From the NCBI GenBank assembly GCA_009779255.1, contig WREQ01000011.1, forward strand, positions 1-39,061: a stretch of 39,061 bases of DNA. Direction: 5' to 3'. Source of the DNA: Dehalococcoidia bacterium. Lineage in GTDB: Bacteria; Chloroflexota; Dehalococcoidia; Dehalococcoidales; UBA1222. The notes below the pieces were generated by a model, which made no database searches, was not told the origin of the DNA, and worked only from the letters and a program-made list of their open reading frames with translations. The position numbers and the translations under genes are program-made. The first letter of the stretch is position 1. Each line of letters starts with the position of its first letter. This document shows positions 16,583 to 24,456 of this stretch, piece after piece.

Positions 16583-16676
16583 GGCCTCTTGTGCGCACGG
16601 TCCACGGCCTGCGGCTCGCCGGTAAGCCGGAAGTCGGCGGTAAGCTTAAAATCTGATATGCCTTGCCTGAGTTCAG
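16583..16676 (-). pseudogene. Decayed second copy of the uvrB 5' end
   Basis: Reverse-strand translation gives [21 protein letters not shown], matching Uvr[23 protein letters not shown]. The start codon has become ATA, one codon is deleted (GDQPQ to GEPQ), and the -10 element is lost (agtata to agttca). Similarity to 14552-14632 is clear from 16600 and weaker back to 16583. It is not a functional gene, but it marks the far side of the yedE-rhodanese block. Confidence 0.8.
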
Positions 16677-16910
16677 ATGAGGGACGGGAGGGGGCAAACT
16701 CAACGTCCACTGCGGGAGAGGTTGGGGGGTAGAGTATCAATACAGTGTATCCAATCTCTTTACCCTCCCGCTCCATGCGCCCGACCTTTTCCATGGTTAC
16801 CCGACATGAGTCGATAGCGGCACAGTTGTTTGGTGTGAGCAAGCGGCAGCCTTGAAAAAAAGCACATATTTAGGACAACTTATGGCAAGACCCAGAAAAT
16901 CAATGTCCAA
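16677..16910. other. Non-coding stretch, nothing recognised
   Basis: No convincing gene. A reverse-strand ORF running 16842-16489 passes through the uvrB fragment and antisense to the rhodanese gene, so it is probably a shadow. Confidence 0.5.
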
Positions 16911-16925
16911 GGAAGGAATGTGAAA

Positions 16926-17531
16926 ATGGAAGGTGTAGAACTCCAAATTGCTAGCACTGTAGGGCTTACTGCCGTTGCGTTAGTCGGTGTTGCTATTTTG
17001 TTGCTAAAGGATGTTTGGGGGGGGGTTACGCGATGTCGGAATAAAAATTGGTTGGTACATCCTCTCTTCCCAATGATAGCATGGGTATTTTTATTCATGG
17101 CTATAGTTGTACCTATAGGGGTGTTTATTGAAAGTGAAAATCCTGGTTCCATCGCTACGTGGCTTGTGCTTTATCTTTTCATGGTTTGTGCTGTAGCTAT
17201 TATCGCAGGATTGGTATATATTATAAATATAATCAAACGCAAGAAAGCTGAAATCAACGATGACGTATTTTATATAGCGTCTTTTATGTATCTATTGTCA
17301 AGTATATCAACTGTCCTGGCATCGCTTGTTGCAATAACTTTTCGATTGTTGGATTTTTCAGTATTCAGCCAATACTTCCAAGCAAGCTACAGCTGGGGAC
17401 GATGGCTGCTATTTTCGGGCATTATTTTTTTTGTATTCGGCGTTTTGTTTTTAGGGTTAGCCAAGTTGCAAGACAAGCCCCGTGGCGGTATAAAAAAGAG
17501 GCGTGCTTGGCGCGGTTCTACGCGGCGTTAG
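16926..17531 (+). CDS. Hypothetical multi-pass membrane protein
   Basis: A 201-residue protein with five predicted membrane segments: about residues 10-28, 44-66, 77-104, 117-142 and 157-180. It has a strongly basic C-terminus (KKRRAWRGSTRR). I recognise no family. The ATG at 16926 is chosen because GGAAGGA lies eight bases upstream; a GTG two codons earlier has poor spacing. Base composition is visibly more AT-rich than the flanking genes, with many ATA and TTT codons, and it follows the uvrB-fragment boundary of the inserted block. Both hint at acquisition by transfer. Confidence 0.7.
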   Translation: MEGVELQIASTVGLTAVALVGVAILLLKDVWGGVTRCRNKNWLVHPLFPMIAWVFLFMAIVVPIGVFIESENPGSIATWLVLYLFMVCAVAIIAGLVYIINIIKRKKAEINDDVFYIASFMYLLSSISTVLASLVAITFRLLDFSVFSQYFQASYSWGRWLLFSGIIFFVFGVLFLGLAKLQDKPRGGIKKRRAWRGSTRR

Positions 17532-17570
17532 CGTTGTGAGCGCGGGGAAATTATTGCGTTTTAGCTTGCT

Positions 17571-18140
17571 CTACGCCGGAGTTGCCACTATCAGATAGTG
17601 AAATCTGCCTGTCAGTGCGCTCGACAGAATCTTGTAGCCCGCCTGCGTGATAAGCAACTCAGCCTTCTCCTGGCTGAAGCGTTTGGCGAAGGACGGCCCG
17701 TGAAGCCGGTCTTGCTCCTTTCTCCAGTCAAGGTCAGCCAGCCTGCCGCCGGGCTTGAGCATACGGCTGGCGTTCCGCAGCGCGGCCAGCGGGTCGGCGA
17801 AATCGTGCAGGGCGTTGGCGATAAGCACCATGTCGGCACAGTTTTCGCAAGGGACGGTTTTTTCAGCTTCGCCAATCACTGTTTCGATGTTGGACAGACC
17901 AGCTTCGCGGGCGCGGCGCTCCAGTCCCGCCAGATTTTCAGTGGAGGAGTCGATGGCGTAAATCTTTCCTTTCGGGCCTGCCATTTGCGCGGCTGGGATG
18001 GAGAAATAGCCATCACCAGCGCCCATGTCCACCAGTGTCTGGCCATTTTTAAGACCGATTTTCAGCAGAAGCGCGCCGGCGTCGTCCCACAAGCGCCGTT
18101 CCGCGAAGTTGTAGTCGATGCGTGAACCGCTGACGGACAT
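17571..18140 (-). CDS. Class I SAM-dependent methyltransferase
   Basis: A 189-residue Rossmann methyltransferase of the UbiE/Methyltransf_11 type. Motif I is LVDMGAGDGYF (36-46). The acidic residue at the end of strand 2 is in YAIDSS, and the post-motif ALHDFADP and LKPGGRLADLDW stretches are typical. The substrate cannot be told. I chose the ATG at 18140, four bases after the mdh stop, with AGGGA inside the mdh end. It is the last gene of the leuC-leuD-idh-mdh unit. Confidence 0.88.
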   Translation of the reverse strand: MSVSGSRIDYNFAERRLWDDAGALLLKIGLKNGQTLVDMGAGDGYFSIPAAQMAGPKGKIYAIDSSTENLAGLERRAREAGLSNIETVIGEAEKTVPCENCADMVLIANALHDFADPLAALRNASRMLKPGGRLADLDWRKEQDRLHGPSFAKRFSQEKAELLITQAGYKILSSALTGRFHYLIVATPA

Positions 18141-18144
18141 TCGG

Positions 18145-19080
18145 TTATCCCTGCAACTCAATGGAGTCTATTTGCTTCCTGACCGCCGCCGCCGAGGCCG
18201 ACAGCACGGCTGATTCCCCGGCGGTGAGTCCGGCGTCCACAATTTGCTGGATGCCGCCTTTGCCCAGTTTCACCGGCACGCCGATGACTGTTCCGGTAAG
18301 ACCGTATTCACCGTCGAGGCAGGCGGCGCAGGGAATTACCTCGCTACTGTCCCGAATGACGGCCTCCGCCATGCGTCCGGCAGCGGCTGAAGGTGCGTAG
18401 AAGGCGCTGGAGGTTTTCAAAAGACCGACAATCTCGGCGCCGCCGTTGACAGCGCGCTGGACAAGCCGGTCGATGACCTCTTTGCTGAAGATTTCGGTAA
18501 TCGGTTTACCCTTGATTGTGGCAAAGCGCGGGAAGACCACCATACTGCTGCCGTGCTCGCCCATCACCCAGCAGTTGACATCGGTAACAGGTACATTTGC
18601 CTCCAACGCTATGAAGGTGGCCAGTCTGGCACCGTCCAGCGCTCCGGAGAGTCCCATTACGCGGCTGCGTGGGAAGCCGGAGGCTTGGCAGGCCACCCAG
18701 GTCATGGCATCCACTGGATTGGCCACCACTATGATGACGGCGTCCGGCGAATACCTAGCAATCTCCTTCGTCACGCTGGAGACGATGCCGGTGTTGATTT
18801 TGAGCAGGTCCTCGCGGCTCATGCCTGGCTTGCGCGCCGCGCCGGAGGTAATCACCGCCACGTCCGAGCCGGCGGTGTCGGCGTAAGAGTTGCTGCCGGT
18901 TATCCTATGAGTGAAACCCAGCACAGGGCCGCTTTCCAGTATGTCGAGCGCCTTGCCCTGCGGCAGTCCTTCGACGATGTCCAACAAAACCACGTCGGCG
19001 AAGTTTTTTTCAATGAGGCGCTGGCCGAGGGATGCTCCTACGTTGCCTGCGCCGACTACGGTGATTTTAACTGGTTTCAT
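18145..19080 (-). CDS. mdh: Malate dehydrogenase
   Basis: A 311-residue LDH-like malate dehydrogenase interconverting malate and oxaloacetate. The nucleotide site is VGAGNVGAS (9-17), and Asp34 at the end of strand 2 predicts NAD preference. The substrate arginines lie in AARKPGMSR (Arg83, Arg89), and the catalytic His176 is in MGEHGSSM. The Arg at the specificity loop supports malate over lactate. The ATG at 19080 is preceded by AAGGAG at seven bases; a longer in-frame ORF starting at 19161 has no such site. It lies 123 bases downstream of the isocitrate dehydrogenase gene, with a hairpin between them. Confidence 0.95.
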   Translation of the reverse strand: MKPVKITVVGAGNVGASLGQRLIEKNFADVVLLDIVEGLPQGKALDILESGPVLGFTHRITGSNSYADTAGSDVAVITSGAARKPGMSREDLLKINTGIVSSVTKEIARYSPDAVIIVVANPVDAMTWVACQASGFPRSRVMGLSGALDGARLATFIALEANVPVTDVNCWVMGEHGSSMVVFPRFATIKGKPITEIFSKEVIDRLVQRAVNGGAEIVGLLKTSSAFYAPSAAAGRMAEAVIRDSSEVIPCAACLDGEYGLTGTVIGVPVKLGKGGIQQIVDAGLTAGESAVLSASAAAVRKQIDSIELQG

Positions 19081-19162
19081 GTGCTTCTCCTTAATGACAT
19101 CCCCCTTGCTGGGAGAAGTCAGGTGACGGTGGGAAGATTCAATTATCGCGGGCTTGCCCACT

Positions 19163-19190
19163 CACTCCTGCCTCTTCACTGGCGGGAGTG
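19163..19190 (-). promoter_or_regulatory. Hairpin between the idh and mdh genes
   Basis: CACTCCTGCC (19163-19172) and GGCGGGAGTG (19181-19190) pair with one mismatch around an 8-nt loop. No T-run follows on the minus strand, so an mRNA processing or stability element is more likely than a terminator. Confidence 0.4.
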
Positions 19191-19203
19191 ATAATGCTGT
19201 TCT

Positions 19204-20280
19204 CTATTTTAATTTCTCAATTACGGCGTCAGCCACCTGCGCGGTGCCGACAGCCTCGTTCTGCCGGCCTTCCGATTTGATGTCATAGGTGACATACCTG
19301 CCCTCAGCAATCACGGCGGCGATGGCGGCTTCCATCCTGTTCGCGGCCTGCTCCTCGCCGATATGGCGTAGCATCAGCACCGCCGAAAGCATCTGCGCCA
19401 TGGGGTTGACCTTGTTCATCCCCTTGTATTTGGGGGCGGAGCCGTGGGTGGGTTCGAAAATGGCGATGCCGTCGCCGAGATTGGCGCCGGGAGCTACTCC
19501 CAATCCACCTACCAGCCCTGCACACAGGTCGGAGAGGATGTCGCCGTAAAGGTTGGGGCATACCATTACGTCGAATTGACGGGGGTTCTTTACCAACTGC
19601 ATGGACATGGCGTCCACGATGCGGTCCTCAAATTCGATATCGGGATAGTCCCTGGCCACTTCCCGTGCCATCGCCAGATACAGGCCGTCTGAGAACTTCA
19701 TGATGTTGGCCTTGTGTACGGCGGTCACCTTCCTGCGCCCGTGGCTTCTGGCATACTCAAAGGCGAAGGTGACAATCCGGCGTGAACGCGCTTCAGAAAT
19801 GGGTTTGATGCTAATGCCGGAGTCAGGGCGGATTTCAGCGCCCAGCCCGCCGATGAACTCTATGAGTTTGGCTGCGTTAGGCGTGCCTTTCTCGAATTCG
19901 ATTCCGGCGTACAGGTCTTCCATATTCTCGCGCACTATTACCAGATCTATGTCGGAATAGGGCGAAGGAACTCCCGCATAACTCTTGCAGGGGCGCAGGC
20001 AACAGTACAGCTCAAGCTCCTTGCGTAATGCAACGTTGACGCTTCTGAATCCTGAGCCGACGGGGGTGGTGATTGGTCCCTTGAGCGCTACCCTGTTCCT
20101 GCGTATGGAGTCAAGGACATGTGCAGGCAACGGTGTGCCGTACTCGGCCATGACGTCGACGCCGGCGTGTTGTATGTCCCATTCGAACTTGACGCCGGTG
20201 GCCTCCAGTACACGCTGTGTGGCTTCTGTCAGCTCCGGCCCGGTGCCGTCGCCGGGAATGAGTGTGATGGTATGAGTCAT
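19204..20280 (-). CDS. NAD-type isocitrate dehydrogenase (isocitrate/isopropylmalate dehydrogenase family)
   Basis: A 358-residue beta-decarboxylating dehydrogenase. The start is ITLIPGDGTGPE. The substrate segment GFRSVNVALRKELELY (78-92) has the Ser80/Asn82/Arg86 pattern of isocitrate enzymes; isopropylmalate enzymes differ here. The TAVHKANIMKFSDGL and CPNLYGDILSDL stretches carry the catalytic Lys and the metal Asp residues. With the aconitase-type LeuCD upstream and mdh downstream, it probably converts isocitrate to 2-oxoglutarate. The ATG at 20280 is three bases after the leuD stop, with GGAG at eight bases. An isopropylmalate or homoisocitrate role cannot be excluded. Confidence 0.9.
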   Translation of the reverse strand: MTHTITLIPGDGTGPELTEATQRVLEATGVKFEWDIQHAGVDVMAEYGTPLPAHVLDSIRRNRVALKGPITTPVGSGFRSVNVALRKELELYCCLRPCKSYAGVPSPYSDIDLVIVRENMEDLYAGIEFEKGTPNAAKLIEFIGGLGAEIRPDSGISIKPISEARSRRIVTFAFEYARSHGRRKVTAVHKANIMKFSDGLYLAMAREVARDYPDIEFEDRIVDAMSMQLVKNPRQFDVMVCPNLYGDILSDLCAGLVGGLGVAPGANLGDGIAIFEPTHGSAPKYKGMNKVNPMAQMLSAVLMLRHIGEEQAANRMEAAIAAVIAEGRYVTYDIKSEGRQNEAVGTAQVADAVIEKLK

Positions 20281-20283
20281 CAA

Positions 20284-20781
20284 TTACTCCAGCTTGAAAT
20301 CGTCGTATTTTTGAATGTACGGTATAAGTCCGCCTTCTTCCAGAATCGCCAGCATGGCCTTCGGAATCGGCTTGAATGTCAGCACCTCGCCGCTGGTAAC
20401 GTTCCTGACGGTACCCTTGGCCATGTCAACCTCAAGCTCTTCGCCGTCGGCTATCCGGTCTGTATCGCACAGCAACACCGGCAGGCCACGATTGATGGCG
20501 TTGCGGAAGAAGATGCGCGCCACGCTCTTGGCGAGAACCGCGCTTACGCCCGCCATTTTGATGACGATGGGTGCGTGTTCGCGTGATGACCCCAGCCCGA
20601 AATTGGATCCTCCCACAACGAAGTCGCCGGGTTTGACGCGGGAGGCGAAGGATGGGTCGGCGTCTTCAAGGACGTGCTTGGCCAGTTCAGGCAGGTTGGA
20701 GCGCAGTGATGCCAGGCGTCCCGGGACAATCAGATCCGTGGAGATGTTGTCGCCGAATTTGAATGCTTTGCCTTTTAGCAT
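20284..20781 (-). CDS. leuD: Aconitase/LeuD-type small (swivel) subunit
   Basis: A 165-residue swivel-domain subunit of the split aconitase family. The active-site stretch is GGSNFGLGSSREHAP, and the RIFFRNAINRGLP segment is conserved. The substrate-specificity loop near the N-terminus reads STDLIVPGRLAS rather than the arginine-bearing YLR of classical LeuD. With the isocitrate dehydrogenase next door, this makes aconitase or homoaconitase activity as plausible as isopropylmalate isomerase. GGAGG precedes the ATG, and only one base separates it from the large-subunit stop. The symbol names the family, not a proven substrate. Confidence 0.88.
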   Translation of the reverse strand: MLKGKAFKFGDNISTDLIVPGRLASLRSNLPELAKHVLEDADPSFASRVKPGDFVVGGSNFGLGSSREHAPIVIKMAGVSAVLAKSVARIFFRNAINRGLPVLLCDTDRIADGEELEVDMAKGTVRNVTSGEVLTFKPIPKAMLAILEEGGLIPYIQKYDDFKLE

Positions 20782-20782
20782 G

Positions 20783-22036
20783 TCAGAGTACCTCCCTGGG
20801 GTCGGTGACCACCCCTGTTAAAGCTGTGGCGGCGGCGGTGGCGGGTGATCCCAGATAAACGAAGGCGTTGGGATTGCCCATGCGCCCCTTGAAGTTGCGG
20901 TTGGCGGTGGAAAGACACGCCTCCCCGTCGCCCAGCACGCCCTGATGTATGCCGAGACAGGCGCCGCATCCGGGGGTAATCAGCGCGCCACCGGCTTCCA
21001 CCAGTGTGTGGATGTGTCCGGTAGCCATGGCCTGAAGCAATACGCGTTTTGAGGACGGGGCGATAATCAGGCGCGTGTTGGGGGAAATCTTTTTTCCACG
21101 CAGGATGCTGGCGGCCACGGCAAAGTCCTCCAGCCTGCCGTTGGTGCAGGTGCCGAGGAATACCTGATGAATTCTAACCCCTTTGAGGTCTTTGGCTGGC
21201 ACAGTGTTATCCACGGTGTGGGGGCGCGATACGGTAGGTTCAAGTGTGGCGGCATCAATTTCGATAATGCGTTCGTATTCGGCATCCTTGTCCGCCGATA
21301 TAGAGCGAAAATGCTCGGTGCGGTCCAGTTCGCGCATGTATTTCTCTGTAGTCGTATCGGAGGGGAACAGGCCGACCTTGGCGCCGGCCTCGACCGCCAT
21401 ATTGGCAATAGTCAGGCGTCCCGGCATAGTAATGCTGTCTACGCCTTTGCCGCCGAATTCCAGTGCTTTATAGGTCGCGCCGTCGGCGCCTATCATGCCG
21501 ATGAGGTGCAGAATCAGGTCCTTGGCGTTGACCAGCGGCCGGAAGCGGTTCTTGATTTCAATCCTGATAGTCTCCGGCACGCGGAACCAGGTCTTGCCCA
21601 TCGCCATGGCTACCGCGATGTCGGATGATCCCATGCCAGTGGCAAAGGCGCAGAAAGCGCCGGCGGTGACGGTGTGGGAATCCGCTCCTACGATAACGTC
21701 GCCGGGGCGCGCCATGTTTTCGGCGACCAGCTGATGGCACACGCCCGCGCCCACGTCTGACAGCACGGCGCCGCTTTCCCTGGCAAAATTGCGCAATGTG
21801 ATGTGGTCGGCGGAGAGCTGGGCGTTGGGTGACGGGGCGGCGTGGTCAAGAAAGAGTACCGTACGGCGCTTGTCGGCAAGCTGCTTGAAGCCGGAGGCCT
21901 GATACTCGCGCACGGTGAGCGGGCCGGTGGTGTCCTGGACGAAGGCCAAGTCAACCGGGCTGACCACGATCTCGCCGGCGCTGACGCTCCTGCCCAGCTT
22001 CTGGCTGAGAATCTTTTCGGCAAGTGTTTTACCCAT
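20783..22036 (-). CDS. leuC: Aconitase/LeuC-type large subunit
   Basis: A 417-residue large subunit of the split aconitase/isopropylmalate isomerase family, which isomerises a hydroxy-tricarboxylate through a [4Fe-4S] cluster. The cluster cysteines are Cys297 (GTCTNGR), Cys357 and Cys360 (GCGACLG). The FLDHAAPS (63-70) and GADSHTVTAGAF stretches are conserved. The ATG follows AAGGA at five bases. The cluster order suggests citrate to isocitrate, feeding the adjacent dehydrogenase; leucine biosynthesis is the alternative, but no leuA or leuB is present here. Confidence 0.9.
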   Translation of the reverse strand: MGKTLAEKILSQKLGRSVSAGEIVVSPVDLAFVQDTTGPLTVREYQASGFKQLADKRRTVLFLDHAAPSPNAQLSADHITLRNFARESGAVLSDVGAGVCHQLVAENMARPGDVIVGADSHTVTAGAFCAFATGMGSSDIAVAMAMGKTWFRVPETIRIEIKNRFRPLVNAKDLILHLIGMIGADGATYKALEFGGKGVDSITMPGRLTIANMAVEAGAKVGLFPSDTTTEKYMRELDRTEHFRSISADKDAEYERIIEIDAATLEPTVSRPHTVDNTVPAKDLKGVRIHQVFLGTCTNGRLEDFAVAASILRGKKISPNTRLIIAPSSKRVLLQAMATGHIHTLVEAGGALITPGCGACLGIHQGVLGDGEACLSTANRNFKGRMGNPNAFVYLGSPATAAATALTGVVTDPREVL

Positions 22037-22068
22037 AGCGTCCTTTCATGGCAAAAATGAGTGTGATT

Positions 22069-22077
22069 ATTTTAGCA
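22069..22077 (-). promoter_or_regulatory. Extended -10 promoter upstream of leuC
   Basis: On the minus strand TGC TAAAAT, with the hexamer at 22069-22074, about 33 bases before the leuC ATG. The same TGCTA(A/C)AAT form occurs upstream of yebC and rarA. Confidence 0.45.
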
Positions 22078-22087
22078 TAAAGGGCGG

Positions 22088-23506
22088 TTACAAAGGTATG
22101 TTCCCGTGTTTTTGGCGCGCCGGTTTCGGCTGTTTGTCCAAAAACCTCTCCAGCGCCTGAATTAAAAGCGGGCGCGTTTTACGTGGGTCGATAATGGCGT
22201 CTATGTGTTCCTCTTCGATCGCCCGCCGCGGGTCGGATTTGGCCCGGTACTCTTCCACCAGCTTCTTACGCGTCTCGTCAGGGGATGAAGATGCGGACAG
22301 CTCTTTGCGGTGGATGATATTGACTGCCGCTTCTGCTCCCATCACGGCGATTTCTGCCCCCTGCCATGCGTAATTGACATCGCTCCCCAATGAACGCGAA
22401 CCCAGGGCGATAAAGGCGCCGCCGTAGGCTTTGCGTGTAATAATGGTGATTTTGGGTACAGATGCCTCTGCGTAGGCATAAACCAGCTTGGCGCCGTGGC
22501 GGATGATGCCGCTGTGCTCTTGCGCCGCGCCTGGCAGGAACCCGGGGGTGTCCACCAGTGTCAGCAGCGGCAGATTGAAAGAGTCGCAGAACCGGACGAA
22601 GCGGGCGGCCTTTACCGCGGCGTCGCCGTCAATAGCGCCGGCCAGTACCTGCGGCTGCGACGCCACAACGCCTGCCGCATGGCCGCCTAGTCTGACAAAG
22701 GCGCAAATGATGTTGGGCGCGAATCCAGACTGCGTTTCCATGAAATCGTTTGTATCGGTGATGGCGGCGATAATCCTCTTCATGTCGTATGGTGTGTGTG
22801 TATCGGTGGGAACAAGCGGAAATGCCAAAGTGTCGCTGTCATATTGCGCTACATCAGGTGTCTTGATGTGGGGAGGCTGTTCGGCGTTGTTCTGTGGAAG
22901 ATACGACATCAACTGCCGTGCGCCATGGAGGCACTCCGCTTCACTGTCATAAATAAAGTGCGCCACGCCGCTTTTGCGGCTGTGCGCGGCGGCGCCGCCT
23001 AGGTCTGCGTGTGTGATCTCTTCGCTGTTTGCCGAACGTACCACGTCAGGCCCGGCAAGATACATATGAGTTGCGTTTCTGACGGCGAAGACGAAGTCGC
23101 ACAGAGCGGGGGCGTAGGCTGCACCTCCGGCGGCGTGTCCTAGCACCAGTGCTATCTGGGGGATAATCCCGGAGCACCTGACGCTGTGCGCCAACATTTC
23201 GCCTACGCCGCCAAGCGCCGCTGCCCCGTCCTGTATGCGGGCGCCTCCGGAGGCGTAAATACCGATCAATGGCACGCCGCGTTTCAGTGCCAAACTCATT
23301 AACCTTCCAATCTGGCGACCGGTTGCTTTTGAAATACTGCCTCCGCGCACGCTGAAATCCTGGGCAAAGACGCATATCGGACGTCCATTGATATTGCCTG
23401 AGCCGGTAATCACGGCATCGCCGGTCGTCTCCGTCTCGCGGAACGTGCCGGGGTCAAGCAGCAGCGCTAACCACCGGTACGCGGCAGATTTGTTGTGTCT
23501 GGTCAT
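22088..23506 (-). CDS. Acyl-CoA carboxyltransferase (PccB/MmdA-like)
   Basis: A 472-residue carboxyltransferase of the propionyl-CoA/methylmalonyl-CoA family, with two crotonase-like halves. The N half has DFSVRGGSISKATGRQI and ASGGARIQDG; the C half has TLVDTPGFLPG, RKAYGGAFIALGSRSLGSD and WQGAEIAVMGAEAAVNI. These bind acyl-CoA and carboxybiotin. No biotin carboxylase or carrier gene lies nearby, so the reaction (propionyl-CoA carboxylation or methylmalonyl-CoA decarboxylation) is open. The ATG at 23506 has GGAG at eight bases. An ORF extension to 23638 has none and runs into repeat sequence. The N-terminus is somewhat shorter than in typical members. Confidence 0.85.
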   Translation of the reverse strand: MTRHNKSAAYRWLALLLDPGTFRETETTGDAVITGSGNINGRPICVFAQDFSVRGGSISKATGRQIGRLMSLALKRGVPLIGIYASGGARIQDGAAALGGVGEMLAHSVRCSGIIPQIALVLGHAAGGAAYAPALCDFVFAVRNATHMYLAGPDVVRSANSEEITHADLGGAAAHSRKSGVAHFIYDSEAECLHGARQLMSYLPQNNAEQPPHIKTPDVAQYDSDTLAFPLVPTDTHTPYDMKRIIAAITDTNDFMETQSGFAPNIICAFVRLGGHAAGVVASQPQVLAGAIDGDAAVKAARFVRFCDSFNLPLLTLVDTPGFLPGAAQEHSGIIRHGAKLVYAYAEASVPKITIITRKAYGGAFIALGSRSLGSDVNYAWQGAEIAVMGAEAAVNIIHRKELSASSSPDETRKKLVEEYRAKSDPRRAIEEEHIDAIIDPRKTRPLLIQALERFLDKQPKPARQKHGNIPL

Positions 23507-23651
23507 AGCGGTGACTCCATCATAATCGGGGATATGGTAGCACAAATGTAATTCAGAGCGCGGCTGTCCTCCCGTGAATTCGTTGAGAAAGATGGGTAAC
23601 ACCTTAAAATCAGGTGTCATTCGAGGCTTGACCCGCAATCTAAAACAGCCG

Positions 23652-24130
23652 TAAATCCGTGCTGGAGGAACGAGCTTGCGAGTAACGAAGCATCCGGTGG
23701 GGCGGTGGATGATTGCTCCCCGCCACCAGATCCTTCGGTCGCTGCGCTCCCTCCAGGATGGACTTGATCATAAATCCATGCTGGAGGAACGAGCCTGCGA
23801 GTGACGAAGCATTTGGAGGGGGCGGGGAGTAGTAACTGGCACCACACTGCCAGATCCTTCGGTCGCTGCACTCTCTCCAGGATGGACTTGGTCGTAAATC
23901 CGTGCTGGAGGAACGAGCCTGCGAGTGACGAAGCATCCGGAGGAGGCGGTGGATAGTTGCTCCACACCACCAGATCCTTCGGTCGCTGTGCTCCCTCCAG
24001 GATGGACTTGCACATAAATCCATGCTGGAGGAACGAGCTTGCGAGTGACGAAGCATCCGGAGGAGGCGGTGGATAGTTGCTCCACACCACCAGATCCTTC
24101 GGTCGCTACGCTCCCTCCAGGATGGACTTG
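23652..24130. repeat. Tandem array of four palindromic units of about 120 bp
   Basis: Units begin at 23652, 23771, 23895 and 24015 (spacings 119, 124, 120). Each has a left arm (ctggaggaacgagc to gacgaagcatcc), a variable G/C-rich middle and a right arm (gatccttcggtcgct to cctccaggatgg). The right arm read in reverse resembles the left arm, so each unit can fold into a long hairpin, as in REP/BIME elements. The same unit recurs twice in opposite orientation at 38663-38915. Long reverse ORFs here arise because the period is near a multiple of three. Confidence 0.9.
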
Positions 24131-24400
24131 TGCGAGACTCATCACTCCAAACTCGTAACTGACCACTGAAAACTGACCACTTGTGACTCAAAACTTCACA
24201 CAATGTCACTCGCGGCTTGCCTCGCAATCCAGAATGATGCCCCACCAACTACCTCCCCGCTGGATTCCGGCTCGGAGGCCGGAATGATAACGAAAAAGAT
24301 CGGTATGACAGGAGGGGAGAATGGGCGTGCAAAACACCAAAAGCTAATCGCGGCCAGGCTCCATCCAACTATCAATAATCACTTGAACGAGTACATCCCG
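24131..24400. other. Non-coding flank of the repeat array
   Basis: Begins with short repeats of the type actgaccact-gaaaactgacc (24159-24181), also seen beside the other array near 38630-38660. A perfect 8-bp hairpin attccggc/gccggaat lies at 24264-24285. No gene is seen. Confidence 0.6.
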
Positions 24401-24429
24401 TTGAACATTGCAACCACGTTGTGTATAAT
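24401..24429 (+). promoter_or_regulatory. Promoter of the formate dehydrogenase operon
   Basis: TTGAAC (24401-24406), a 17-base spacer and consensus TATAAT (24424-24429). The start codon is 27 bases after the -10 end. Confidence 0.75.
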
Positions 24430-24456
24430 GCGGCTCTCTCCGCGGAGTGAGTAAGG

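Noticed and set aside
16489-16842. 117-residue reverse ORF over the uvrB fragment
   Set aside because: Its only recognisable part is the decayed uvrB start, and it continues antisense through the rhodanese gene.
18553-19191. 212-residue plus-strand ORF
   Set aside because: It lies antisense to malate dehydrogenase, has low-complexity His/Ala/Gly composition and no ribosome binding site; the same reasoning removes the other long shadows at 5755-6435, 25974-26666, 26916-27581 and 35712-36437.
23652-24130. CRISPR array
   Set aside because: Units are about 120 bp with inverted arms and non-uniform cores, not short identical repeats with 30-40-bp spacers, and no cas genes are present.
23617-24248. 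Long reverse ORFs (up to about 200 codons) with repeating PPPPDASSLAGSFLQHGF segments
   Set aside because: They are the 120-bp palindromic repeat read in frames kept open by its period; no ribosome binding site, and three overlapping frames look equally good.
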